Source of the DNA: Maricaulis sp947259345
GTDB lineage: Bacteria > Pseudomonadota > Alphaproteobacteria > Caulobacterales > Maricaulaceae
Assembly: GCA_965217205.1 (NCBI GenBank)
Contig: OZ244254.1
Span: 3,453,393 to 3,517,392 of the forward strand
Length of the DNA: 64,000 nucleotides
Direction: 5' to 3'
Of the stretch, positions 18,341 to 27,159 are shown piece by piece (position 1 is the first letter of the stretch; each line of letters starts with the position of its first letter). A program made the translations under genes and the position numbers. The notes under the pieces are model-generated. The model was not told the origin of the DNA, did no database searches, and saw only the letters and a list, made by a program, of their open reading frames with translations.

Positions 18341-21300
18341 ATGCTCTCCAAGATCGCCGGGTTCGAGATCCGCTACCAGCTTTTCTCTCCCGTTTTCATC
18401 GCGGTTTTCGCGATCTTCTTCCTCCTCGTCTATGGCGGGGTCACGATCGACAATATCCAGGTCGGTGGCGGTGGCGCGACCAATATCAACTCGCCCAACG
18501 CCCTCACCATCAATGTCCTGATCTTTTCGCTCTTCGGCGGCCTGATCCCGGTGGCCTTCCTGTCCTCCGGCGTGATCCGGGATCGGAGTTTCAAGACCGA
18601 GGAGCTCTTCTTCTCGCGTCCGATCAAGGAGTTCGACTTTGTCCTTGGCCGTTTCATTGGCGGTTTTCTGGCAACGGCGCTGTGCTTCGCCAGCGTCCCG
18701 CTGGCCTTCCTGATCGGCTCGGTCATGCCCTGGCTGGACCAGGAATTGATCGGCCCGACGCGGCTGGACTGGTTCGTCTATGTCTATCTGGCCTTCGGCC
18801 TGGTGAATATGTGGGTGGTCGGGACAATCCTGTTCACGGTCGCCAATTTCACGCGCTCGACCATGCTGGTCTGGGCCGGATTTGTTGGTCTGCTTGTATT
18901 GTATTTTGTTGGTTCAGCCATTGCCGGTCAGGAACCGACCCTGCGCGAGACCCTCGCTCTGATTGACCCCTTCGGCTTCAACACATTCGGTGAGGCGACG
19001 CGTTACTGGACGGCGTTCGAACAGAACAGCCAGGTGGTACCGTTCGAAGGCACGCTGCTGGCCAATCGCCTGATGTGGATCGGGATTGGTCTCGCATTAT
19101 TGATCGTCAATCTCGTGACTTTCCGCTTCCGTCGCGGCAATGCCGGTGGAGGCGCCAAGCGCAAGTCGGCCGTGGCTGCCAAGGGTGCAAGCCATGCCAT
19201 CACGGATATCGAGCTGCCGCGGGCCACGCCCAATCTGGGCGGCTCGGCATCGCGCCAGCAATTTGCGGCGCGGGTCGGCTTCGAAGTGAAGGGCGTCGTG
19301 CTCAATATCGCCTTCTGGATCATTCTGGCCCTCGGCCTGTTCAACACGATCCCGGGCTTCTTCCTTGCCAATGGCATTTACGGGACCGACAATTTCCCGG
19401 TCACGCGCGTGATCATGAACACGATCAACGGGGCCTATTCGATCATCCCGATCGTGATCGTGATCTATTACGCAGCCGAACTGATGTGGCGCGAGCGCCG
19501 TTTCGGTTTCAACGAAATTACCGACTCCACGCCGACGGAAAGCTGGGTCTTCATCACCGCGAAATTCGTGTCGATGGCGGTGGTGATTACTTCACTGGCC
19601 GTGGTCGCTGTCGTGGCCGGCATGCTGTCGCAGCTGGCCATGGGCTATACGGGTCTGGAAATCGGCCAGTACGCCATACGCGGTGTGATGGAGCTCATCA
19701 TCCCGTCCGTCCTGTTGTCAGCCCTGGCGATTTTCTTCCAGGTCGTGCTGAACAATCGCTGGCTCGGCATGGCGGCGATGCTGGTTTATTTCATCGCGAC
19801 GCTGGTGATGAGCCAGATCGGGTTTGACCATAATCTCTACCAGTTCGGTGCCCTGCCGGGCGCGCCTTACTCCGACATGAACGGATATGGCCATTTCCTC
19901 GGCATTTCGCTCTGGTTCACCGCTTATTGGAGCTTCTGGGCCCTCTTGCTGATGGTCCTGGCCTATCAGCTGTGGAGCCGGGGCGCCCTGAGCCCGATCT
20001 TCCAGCGCGTCGGTCGAATGGTGTCAGGCTATTCGCCCGCCACCGGACTTGTCGCCATTATTGCCATTGTCGGCGCTGGCGGCACGGGTGGCTGGATTTT
20101 CTACAACACGAACATCCTCAACACCTATATTTCCGGGCCGGATGCCCGGGGGTTGGCGGCGGAGTATGAGCGTCAGTATCTGCACCTGCAGGACGTGCCG
20201 CAGCCGACGATTGTCGAGACCGCCTATGATGTCGACATCTATCCCGGTGAGCGTCGCTATACGGCGAGCGGTCATTATGTGCTGGAGAACAAGGAAGACA
20301 CGGCGATCGATACGCTGTGGATCTCCTACGGCCAGGGCACGACCATACTCTCGCAGGAGATTGAAGGCGGCGAGCTGGCCTCGTCAGATGAGGGTTTCTA
20401 CCTCTATTCATTCGATCTCGGCACGCCGCTCGAACCCGGTGAAACCCGGCGCTTCGACTTTGCGGTCGAGAACGCCAATCCGGGCTTCCGCAATTCGGGG
20501 AATGTGACCACCGTCAATCACAACGGCACCTTCTTCAATAATGGTCAGTCCATGCCGATCATCGGCTTTAACGGCAATTGGCGCCTGACCGACCGGCAGC
20601 AACGCCGTCGCGAAGGCCTGGAGCCGATCGAACGGGCTTTCCCGCTCGAGGATGAAACCCATTGGTATGAGAACGGGATCACCAATTCCGACTATGTGAC
20701 CTTCCGTTCGGAAGTCTGCACGTCGGCGGATCAGACCGCGATCGCCCCGGGTTATCTGGAGCGGAGCTGGGAAGAGACGGGTGAGAACGGCCAGGCGCGT
20801 GCCTGTTTCGAATACGTCATGGATCGCCCGATCCTGAACTTCTACTCTTGGCTTTCGGCGGAATATGAAGTGGCGGAGCGGGAGACTGACGGTATTCTCT
20901 ACCAGGTCTTCTACCATCCCGATCACGCTTGGAATGTCGAACGCATGCTGGAGGCCAGCGAGGACTCGATCGGATATTTCTCCGAACACCTCTCGCCCTA
21001 TCAGTATCGCCAGTACCGCATCCTGGAATTCCCGGCCTATGCGACTTTCGCCCAGTCCTTCCCGAATACGATCCCGTATTCGGAAGGGATTGGCTTCATC
21101 GCCGATCTCTCGGACCCGCAGGACATTGATTATGTCTACTACGTGACCGCTCACGAAGCGGCGCACCAGTGGTGGGCGCATCAGGTCATGTCCGCGAATG
21201 TCCAGGGTGGCACGATGCTGATCGAGACCTTCGCCCAGTATTCGGCCCTGATGATCATGCGCCAGGAATATGGCGAGGATCACATGCGTCGCTTCCTGAA

Positions 21301-21943
21301 GTTCGAGCTCGACAGCTATCTGTCGGGCCGGGGATCCGAAGCGATCGAGGAGCAGCCGCTCTACCGGGTCGAAAACCAGCAATACATCCATTACCGCAAG
21401 GGCTCGGTGATCATGTATGCGCTGCAGGACTATGTCGGTGAAGAGACCGTCAACCGGACCATGCAACGCCTGATCGACGAGCGGGCCTACTCGTCCGATC
21501 CTTATGCGACAACGCTGGATTTCCTGCGTATCCTGCGCGAGGAGGCCGGTCCCGAGCATGAGGCCATCATCCACGACTTCTTCGAGCGCATCGTTCTCTT
21601 TGATCTCAATGTGACCTCGGCCACGGCAAGTGAACGCGAAGATGGTCGCTGGGATGTCGTTCTGGAGGTCGAAGCTCACAAATACGAGGCCGATGGCGCC
21701 GGTGAGCAGACCGAGGAGGACATTGATTACATGATCGATATCGGTGTCTTCACGGAAAATCTCGATGATGCCTATGAGGGCAATGATCACGTGCTCTACA
21801 TGGACAAGCACCGCATCAACGAGACCACGATGCGCATCGAACTGATTGTCGATGAAGAGCCGCTCTATGTCGGCATCGATCCTTACAACAAGCTGATCGA
21901 CCGCAATTCGGATGATAATCTGATGCCAGTCACGATCGAGTAG
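18341..21943 (+). CDS. ABC-2 type permease fused to an M1-family aminopeptidase
   Basis: A 1200-residue protein. The first 590 residues hold about a dozen hydrophobic segments in two ABC-2-like sets (1-265 and 320-590), split by a polar loop. The remaining part is a periplasmic M1 (gluzincin) peptidase domain. Its zinc site is T-A-H-E-A-A-H-Q-W-W-A-H (HExxH at 938-942), with a third ligand candidate Glu in M-L-I-E-T-F-A. The ATPase partner lies directly upstream. Such fusions suggest that a peptide or lipopeptide is moved and cleaved by the same machine, but the substrate is not known. An AAGGAG box precedes ATG 18341. A hairpin terminator lies 25 bases after the stop. Confidence 0.88.
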   Translation: MLSKIAGFEIRYQLFSPVFIAVFAIFFLLVYGGVTIDNIQVGGGGATNINSPNALTINVLIFSLFGGLIPVAFLSSGVIRDRSFKTEELFFSRPIKEFDFVLGRFIGGFLATALCFASVPLAFLIGSVMPWLDQELIGPTRLDWFVYVYLAFGLVNMWVVGTILFTVANFTRSTMLVWAGFVGLLVLYFVGSAIAGQEPTLRETLALIDPFGFNTFGEATRYWTAFEQNSQVVPFEGTLLANRLMWIGIGLALLIVNLVTFRFRRGNAGGGAKRKSAVAAKGASHAITDIELPRATPNLGGSASRQQFAARVGFEVKGVVLNIAFWIILALGLFNTIPGFFLANGIYGTDNFPVTRVIMNTINGAYSIIPIVIVIYYAAELMWRERRFGFNEITDSTPTESWVFITAKFVSMAVVITSLAVVAVVAGMLSQLAMGYTGLEIGQYAIRGVMELIIPSVLLSALAIFFQVVLNNRWLGMAAMLVYFIATLVMSQIGFDHNLYQFGALPGAPYSDMNGYGHFLGISLWFTAYWSFWALLLMVLAYQLWSRGALSPIFQRVGRMVSGYSPATGLVAIIAIVGAGGTGGWIFYNTNILNTYISGPDARGLAAEYERQYLHLQDVPQPTIVETAYDVDIYPGERRYTASGHYVLENKEDTAIDTLWISYGQGTTILSQEIEGGELASSDEGFYLYSFDLGTPLEPGETRRFDFAVENANPGFRNSGNVTTVNHNGTFFNNGQSMPIIGFNGNWRLTDRQQRRREGLEPIERAFPLEDETHWYENGITNSDYVTFRSEVCTSADQTAIAPGYLERSWEETGENGQARACFEYVMDRPILNFYSWLSAEYEVAERETDGILYQVFYHPDHAWNVERMLEASEDSIGYFSEHLSPYQYRQYRILEFPAYATFAQSFPNTIPYSEGIGFIADLSDPQDIDYVYYVTAHEAAHQWWAHQVMSANVQGGTMLIETFAQYSALMIMRQEYGEDHMRRFLKFELDSYLSGRGSEAIEEQPLYRVENQQYIHYRKGSVIMYALQDYVGEETVNRTMQRLIDERAYSSDPYATTLDFLRILREEAGPEHEAIIHDFFERIVLFDLNVTSATASEREDGRWDVVLEVEAHKYEADGAGEQTEEDIDYMIDIGVFTENLDDAYEGNDHVLYMDKHRINETTMRIELIVDEEPLYVGIDPYNKLIDRNSDDNLMPVTIE

Positions 21944-21968
21944 ACCGGTCTTTCAACCGGATCGGGAG

Positions 21969-21997
21969 AAGGCCGGCCCCGCTGGGTCGGCCTTTTT
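21969..21997 (+). terminator. Rho-independent terminator after the ABC/M1 gene
   Basis: AAGGCCG (21969-21975) pairs with CGGCCTT (21988-21994). Inside the loop CCC and GGG can also pair, and the stem runs into a TTTTT tract ending at 21997. It closes the ABC transporter operon and separates it from the histidine kinase gene at 22032. Confidence 0.8.
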
Positions 21998-22031
21998 CAT
22001 CAAGGCCTGTGCTGGCAGCCCGTGAGGAGCC

Positions 22032-23711
22032 ATGCCAAACATCATCATGCCCCGCTTCCTGCTTTTGCTCGTGCTGGGCCCGGCCATCCTGCTCGCCGCG
22101 GCGGGAGCGACGGCACAGTCGGACGAGACGCTCATTGTGTGGCAGGCCGGGGATGATCCGGGCTGGAGCGCCGCTGATCTCGACACCAGTGACTGGCAAT
22201 CTCTGGCACACTATTCCGGCGCCCAGGATGGACTGTTCTGGATTCGCGCCCGCCTCGGCGCTCCCGCTCTGGACAGCCCCCTACTCTCCATCCGGTCCAA
22301 TGCGGCCTATGAGGTCTTTCTGGACGGGCGGGCAATCGGGGGGAGTGGCCGCCCGGGCGAACCGGGCGATGCGCAACGGCCGGAGCTGACCCATATCGGT
22401 GTGCCTGCGAGCCTGCTGACCGAGGGGCGGCATGTCCTGGCGTTTCGGATCGACGGCGCCAGCGTGGCAGATGGTGATGCGGCCTTTCTGCGCTTCGAAC
22501 TTGATGAGGCGGCGACCGTCGCGCGGGCAGATCGGCGACGGGATGCGATGGACGGTGCGGCGGCGCTATTGGCAGGCTTCCTCCTCTTCACCGCGGCCGG
22601 GATCTGGATCTGGGGCACGCGCCGAATCGAGCTGATCATGGTGGTCGGCCTTTGCGCCGGGGCGATCGTGATCTTCCTGCTGGATACCGACGGCCGCGCC
22701 TTCGCCGTGCCGCTCCTGCCGCCTTTCGCCGCGGTCATCCTTCTCACTCTCGCCAGCATGGCGATTTATACGCTTGCCGCCGCCATCATCCATCGGCGTC
22801 TGATGCTCGGTCGTCCTCGGCTCTGGGCCGTCCTCGCGGGGCTTTGCCTCGTGGTCGCGCTCCTGCCCTGGCCCTTCGGCGGCATGGAGAGTGATCAGCA
22901 GGCTTTCCTGCTTCTGGCACTTCTGGCCGGCGCAATGAGCCTGTCAGCCTGGTCGCGTCGGCCGCGTCAGGCCCCGATTTATGCCGCGGCATCGCTGATC
23001 TGCCTCGCGGCGATCCTCGTGTTCGGCGAGCAATTGCGGATATTCCTCGCCCTGCTCGTTGCCCTGATCTCGGTAAGCATGATCGTCGATGTCGTGTTGG
23101 GTGAGATCAAAATTCGGCGGGCCGAGCTGCGAGCCTCGCGCCTGCAGGCGGCCTTGGTGAAGCGCAATATCCAGCCGCACTTCATCATGAACAGCCTCAC
23201 CGTTGCGTTGGAATTGCAGGAGACGGATGCGGCTGCCGCCCGGGATTTCATTCGGGCCCTGTCCGAGGAGTTTCGGTCTTTGGCCAGCATGATCGAGCAG
23301 ACGCGTGTGACCCTGCGTGAGGAGCTGGCCCTGTGCCGCAGTCATCTGAAAATGATGGCCTTGCGGCTCGAGGCGCAGCTGACCCTGGAGACAAAGGGGT
23401 TGGAGGAGACGGCGGAATGCCCGCCGGGCCTGTTCCACACGCTGATCGAGAATGCCATCAGCCATAATCGCTATGACGGCCAGAGCGTGACCCTGTCCTT
23501 GACCGCCAAAGCGAATGGGTCCGGGACCACTTACTTGCTGCGCGTCCCCGTCCTCGGCGCGCGCGCCGCATCTGCGCTCGGCTCGGGTTCGGGCACGCGC
23601 TACATCGAGGCGCGATTGGAGGAGTTCGCGCCCGGGCGCTGGTCTTTCGAGGCGGCGCCGGACGGGGAGGACTGGGTCAGTCGGATCCATATCGCCGGAG
23701 TGGGTGAATGA
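22032..23711 (+). CDS. LytS-type sensor histidine kinase with extracytoplasmic 7TMR-DISM-like domain
   Basis: A 559-residue membrane kinase. After a signal-like segment (1-27), residues about 30-165 form a jelly-roll-like sensor domain (F-W-I-R-A-R-L, Y-E-V-F-L-D-G-R), resembling the domain found outside the membrane in 7TMR-DISM receptors. About seven or eight hydrophobic segments follow (170-350). The kinase core is of the His_kinase/LytS class: R-N-I-Q-P-H-F-I-M-N-S-L with phospho-acceptor His383, and an N-box L-I-E-N-A-I-S-H-N. The ATP-binding part looks degenerate near its end, where the usual G-x-G-L-x-N is replaced by a G-S-G-S-G-T-R-Y-I-E-A-R-L segment. GAGGAGC precedes the ATG. It overlaps the LytTR regulator gene by four bases. 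Confidence 0.85.
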   Translation: MPNIIMPRFLLLLVLGPAILLAAAGATAQSDETLIVWQAGDDPGWSAADLDTSDWQSLAHYSGAQDGLFWIRARLGAPALDSPLLSIRSNAAYEVFLDGRAIGGSGRPGEPGDAQRPELTHIGVPASLLTEGRHVLAFRIDGASVADGDAAFLRFELDEAATVARADRRRDAMDGAAALLAGFLLFTAAGIWIWGTRRIELIMVVGLCAGAIVIFLLDTDGRAFAVPLLPPFAAVILLTLASMAIYTLAAAIIHRRLMLGRPRLWAVLAGLCLVVALLPWPFGGMESDQQAFLLLALLAGAMSLSAWSRRPRQAPIYAAASLICLAAILVFGEQLRIFLALLVALISVSMIVDVVLGEIKIRRAELRASRLQAALVKRNIQPHFIMNSLTVALELQETDAAAARDFIRALSEEFRSLASMIEQTRVTLREELALCRSHLKMMALRLEAQLTLETKGLEETAECPPGLFHTLIENAISHNRYDGQSVTLSLTAKANGSGTTYLLRVPVLGARAASALGSGSGTRYIEARLEEFAPGRWSFEAAPDGEDWVSRIHIAGVGE

Positions 23712-24415
23712 GCCGGGTCAATATTCTGATCGTGGAGGACGAGCCCATCGTCGCCCGCCGGGTCGAACGCCATTGTCGGGCCGCGCTGGGCGAGGGGGCC
23801 GGGCGGATCGAACGGGTCGATGGTGTCGAGGCGGCCGTCGATCAGTTGCAGACCGGCGATTTCGGCCTGGTCATGCTCGATCTCAATCTGCATGGCGAGG
23901 ACGGGTTCTCGATTCTGGATCGCATGACCAGCCATTCCGCCCATACCATTATCGTGTCGGCCTATGCCGACCAGGCCGCACGGGCCTTTGATCATGGCGT
24001 TCTGGATTTCGTCACCAAGCCCTTCGAGGCCGAGCGGATTGCGCTGGCCATTGAACGCTTTCGCGGCAAGGCGGAAACACGATCAGAGAAGGCGCGCTAT
24101 CTGAGCTTTCGCAATGGGCGTCGCATCGAACGGGTGTCGCTGGACGAGGTCAGCCTGGTCCGTGGCGCTGACAAATACGCCGAGGTGGTGCTGGGTGATG
24201 GCCGCGTGAAGCTGCATGACAAGTCGATCGGCAAGCTCGCCGCCTTGATGCCGGACAATTTCATGCGGGTGCACAAGTCCTGGATCGTGAGGCTCGATGG
24301 CGTGGAACGCCTGGAGTCCTTTCCCGGCAATCGTCACGAGCTGATCCTGAAAACGGGTGAGCGCGCGCCCGTCAGCCGATCCCTCATCGGCCAGGTGCGC
24401 GCGCTCTTCCAGTAG
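23708..24415 (+). CDS. LytTR-family response regulator
   Basis: A 235-residue regulator with an N-terminal receiver domain (I-V-E-D-E-P at 8-13, phospho-acceptor Asp58 in M-L-D-L-N, Lys in V-T-K-P-F) and a C-terminal LytTR DNA-binding domain (Y-A-E-V-V-L, H-K-S-W-I-V-R-L, ending S-R-S-L-I-G-Q-V-R). It starts in an ATGA overlap with the kinase gene, so the two are translationally coupled and form a LytS/LytR-type pair. LytTR proteins bind pairs of short direct repeats; I did not identify a convincing target in the window. The gene converges with the outer membrane protein gene, 11 bases apart. Confidence 0.92.
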   Translation: MSRVNILIVEDEPIVARRVERHCRAALGEGAGRIERVDGVEAAVDQLQTGDFGLVMLDLNLHGEDGFSILDRMTSHSAHTIIVSAYADQAARAFDHGVLDFVTKPFEAERIALAIERFRGKAETRSEKARYLSFRNGRRIERVSLDEVSLVRGADKYAEVVLGDGRVKLHDKSIGKLAALMPDNFMRVHKSWIVRLDGVERLESFPGNRHELILKTGERAPVSRSLIGQVRALFQ

Positions 24416-24426
24416 ATCGGCGGGTG

Positions 24427-25056
24427 TCAGAAGGAAACGCGGACGCCGGCCCCGAGCGTGTATCCGTCATACTGGAAGGATACGTCTGACGAGCCGAGCG
24501 GGGCCGTCAGCGCGTGATCGGTTTCCATCACGCGCATGTATCGCAGATCCGAGAACAGTTCGACGCGCTCGGAGATCTGGATGCTTGCGCCTCCGATCAG
24601 CTGGAATGAGAGGGCGGAGGCGTCCCCGGAAACCGTTCCACCCGCGCCCGCATAATCGGCCGTCACCCGGGCCAGACCCAGCCCGCCACCGAGATAGGGC
24701 GAGACCCGACCGTCGGTATTGAAGTCGACAAAAGCATTAGCCATCAGGCTGGTCGCGGCCAGCCCTTCCCCGCTCACTGCCTGGTCAGTGCCGGCGATCG
24801 AGAAATTATTGATCTCGCCGCCGCGGCGCGCCAGCTCGATCTCGAAGCGCATGCCGTCATAGCGGCGGCCGACGGCGACGGCGTAGTAGGCGGCATTGCC
24901 CAACTCGCTTTCAATATCGACGCTACCGGAGCTGGCGTCAGTTTCCTCGACCGCGCGCAGGCCGAACTGGCCGGAGACATAGGTTTCCTCCTGGGCATGG
25001 GCGATCGCACTGAAGGAGAGGGTGGCCGTGGCGGCGATGAGGGTTGCGTACTTCAT
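24427..25056 (-). CDS. Outer-membrane beta-barrel protein (OmpW/OmpA-barrel-like)
   Basis: A 209-residue protein with a Sec signal peptide (M-K-Y-A-T-L... ending A-I-A-H-A-Q) and a mature part of alternating polar and hydrophobic strands. The barrel features are S-G-Q-F-G-L-R near the start, P-Y-L-G-G-G-L-G-L-A in the middle and a C terminus ending G-V-R-V-S-F with terminal Phe, the signal recognised by the BAM complex. It belongs to the small 8-stranded barrel group but no function is visible. ATG 25056 is chosen for the AGGA box eight bases upstream; ATG 25065 lacks one. The 249 bases upstream (25057-25305) contain no convincing gene. Confidence 0.78.
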   Translation of the reverse strand: MKYATLIAATATLSFSAIAHAQEETYVSGQFGLRAVEETDASSGSVDIESELGNAAYYAVAVGRRYDGMRFEIELARRGGEINNFSIAGTDQAVSGEGLAATSLMANAFVDFNTDGRVSPYLGGGLGLARVTADYAGAGGTVSGDASALSFQLIGGASIQISERVELFSDLRYMRVMETDHALTAPLGSSDVSFQYDGYTLGAGVRVSF

Positions 25057-25305
25057 TGTCGTCATCCTGTGTTGGACCATGAACACTCAGCCGTCCAGCA
25101 CAGGTCGCGGCTGGTTCGGCTCGTCAGAGCTTTGGCCTAGGGCAGGATGACGTGGCGCGGCAGGGGGCGGTACGCGAACGGCTCGGCAGCGGACGGGAAT
25201 GGCTCGATCCGGGCAGGTCCGGGTCTCGCATGTCGACCGTCATCGTTCGACGGATCGGGGCGCGCGGCGCATTGTCAGACGGGTCGTGAACGGGCGTGGG
25301 TTTGG

Positions 25306-26511
25306 TCAGGCGGCGCTGAACGTCTGGACGACCGGGTGAGGGATGGGTGAATGTGTGCGCCGGCGAGCATCGTCCAGGCGGCTTTCGCTGCCGGGCGAAA
25401 CCCGGGTTACGCTGGCGATGAAGTCAGAGAACAGCATCACCGCCTCGCGCGCTTGCAGGAAACCCTTGGAATTCTGCTTGGACCAATAGGTCCAATAGCC
25501 CGGGATATGACTGACAACGGAGAGGTCGCTTCCCACGTCGTAGAAGAGACTCGGGGCTTTCAGCAGGAAGTTGCGGAAGCCGTTGGCGTCCTCGCCGCGA
25601 CAGAAGCGACCGAAGACGAGCTCATATTCATCCATCACCGAGGTCAGGCTTTTCCAGCGATGCCGGGTTTCCTCGACTATGGAGCGGCGCATGTGCTGAA
25701 GCTCGTTATACTCGTGATCCGAGGCTCCGACGATGGTTACGGCCTTGAGCTGGGTGATGAAGGATTTCAGCGCATCAAGTGCTTCGCCCATGCTCCAGCG
25801 ATAATAGAGAATGCCTTTCCAGCCGAAGATGCCGGTCTTGAACTCGATTTCGGTCATGTCGAGCGACTTGCGCAAAGCCTGCATGCGGCCGTCCAGATCG
25901 CCGGAGAGGAGCTGGCGCGTAAAGCGCATCGCCCGCTCGTCATCTCGGCCGGCATCAGTCGTCCCGAAGGCCAAGGCTACCACCGAGACAATCTGCTTGG
26001 CGACGGATTGCTCCATCCGCTCCACCTCGGCATCGGTTATGTTGAAGTAGCATTCATCAATGGGGCGGACATGATCGCGGAACCGCTCGGCCAGAAGGAA
26101 AGGGTCGAAGGAGGGCAGGGCGGCCAGTTCACGCAGGCGGATCATGTCGAGATCCATCAGATGGGGCTCTTCCTTGCTCTCGAACAGCGAGCGCATCTTG
26201 TTGGCAAAGCCGATTTCCTCGACGAAAACGGCGTGGCCGCCCAGCGCGAGATCATCATGGGCAAGCGGCACAAGCACCTTCGTCACCACGGGCTGGCTCG
26301 ACATCACATAGGGCCGCTCATGCGCCCGCACGGTATGCTTGACGATGAAGCAGCGGTTGAGCCGGGAATTGAGAAAGAAGGGGGCGTCGGCATGGGCGTC
26401 GAATTCGCCGTAGCGCCCGGCGATCGAGTGCAGGTCGAGGATACGCGAGGTCGCGCCGCCCTTGATGATATTGCGCAGGTCAGACCGGACGGTTTCGCGA
26501 ATACGTGTCAT
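25306..26511 (-). CDS. Protein of unknown function, 401 residues
   Basis: I do not recognise this family. The protein has no signal peptide and no membrane segment. It begins with M-T-R-I-R-E-T-V-R-S-D-L, has a basic N-terminal third, and contains charged helical stretches, a conserved-looking W-K-G-I-L-Y-Y-R-W-S-M block near residue 250 and a G-Y-W-T-Y-W block near residue 350. The composition, rich in Arg, Asp and aromatic residues, fits a cytosolic protein. ATG 26511 follows a GGGGTG box. It stands alone on the minus strand with an AT-rich palindromic stretch upstream (26581-26600), probably part of its promoter. Codon use is like its neighbours, so recent transfer is not indicated. Confidence 0.65.
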   Translation of the reverse strand: MTRIRETVRSDLRNIIKGGATSRILDLHSIAGRYGEFDAHADAPFFLNSRLNRCFIVKHTVRAHERPYVMSSQPVVTKVLVPLAHDDLALGGHAVFVEEIGFANKMRSLFESKEEPHLMDLDMIRLRELAALPSFDPFLLAERFRDHVRPIDECYFNITDAEVERMEQSVAKQIVSVVALAFGTTDAGRDDERAMRFTRQLLSGDLDGRMQALRKSLDMTEIEFKTGIFGWKGILYYRWSMGEALDALKSFITQLKAVTIVGASDHEYNELQHMRRSIVEETRHRWKSLTSVMDEYELVFGRFCRGEDANGFRNFLLKAPSLFYDVGSDLSVVSHIPGYWTYWSKQNSKGFLQAREAVMLFSDFIASVTRVSPGSESRLDDARRRTHSPIPHPVVQTFSAA

Positions 26512-26618
26512 CAGCACCCCTTTTCGTGGCCTGCAGGCTAGACGGGGGCGATTTAAGGTTCGGTCTGCCAACCCGACCGAATTCGAAATTCAATTGAATA
26601 GAATGCGGAATGCCACGG

Positions 26619-27077
26619 TTAATGTGCGGCCGGTTTGAGACGCGCGAACAGAAGCCCGGCCAGGCCGCCGCCGATCGACAGCATCAGCAAACCACTGATT
26701 TCCCGGCTTGAGGCGACCGGTGTGATCAGCGAGCCGAGGGCGGTGCGATAGTAAATCGTGATCGCCGAAATCATCACGATGATGGCGACGGCGCCCGCCA
26801 GAAAATATCCGATAGAGCGCCAGCCGGGTCCCAATGCCCGGGAAACAAGGCCGGCGACCGGAAAGGCGATGGCAAATCCGATGCCGGTCAGCGCGGCCAG
26901 CGTCGGGCCGAAACCGGCGAGATCACGGCCAAGGGCGTCGAGGCGGACAGCCAGCGGAATGTCGGCCCCGATTGCGACCAGCGCCTGCAGATCGATATGA
27001 GTATTGGCCAGGCTGACGAGAATCGTTCCGACCAGGACGGCGGCCAGATAACTTGCCGTGATACGCAACCGGTTCAT
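26619..27077 (-). CDS. Small integral membrane protein of unknown function
   Basis: A 152-residue protein with about four hydrophobic segments: residues 6-22 (S-Y-L-A-A-V-L-V-G-T), 52-75 (L-A-A-L-T-G-I-G-F-A-I-A-F), 85-105 (G-Y-F-L-A-G-A-V-A-I-I-V-M) and 125-145 (G-L-L-M-L-S-I-G-G-G). No catalytic motif is visible. The start at 27077 is chosen because the frame upstream of it is antisense to the sugar dehydrogenase gene and has no hydrophobic pattern. It is divergent from that gene, with 82 bases between the starts. Confidence 0.6.
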   Translation of the reverse strand: MNRLRITASYLAAVLVGTILVSLANTHIDLQALVAIGADIPLAVRLDALGRDLAGFGPTLAALTGIGFAIAFPVAGLVSRALGPGWRSIGYFLAGAVAIIVMISAITIYYRTALGSLITPVASSREISGLLMLSIGGGLAGLLFARLKPAAH

Positions 27078-27159
27078 CTTCCTGACCCATCGGGGCCCTC
27101 TACAGCCTGCGATGGAGCCTATAGGGTGATGCCCGTTGCGACAATTCGGGAGTGGCACG

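Noticed and set aside
25147..25350. Short plus-strand frame between the barrel protein and the unknown gene
   Set aside because: Arg/Gly-rich, no ribosome-binding site, overlaps the supported minus-strand gene.
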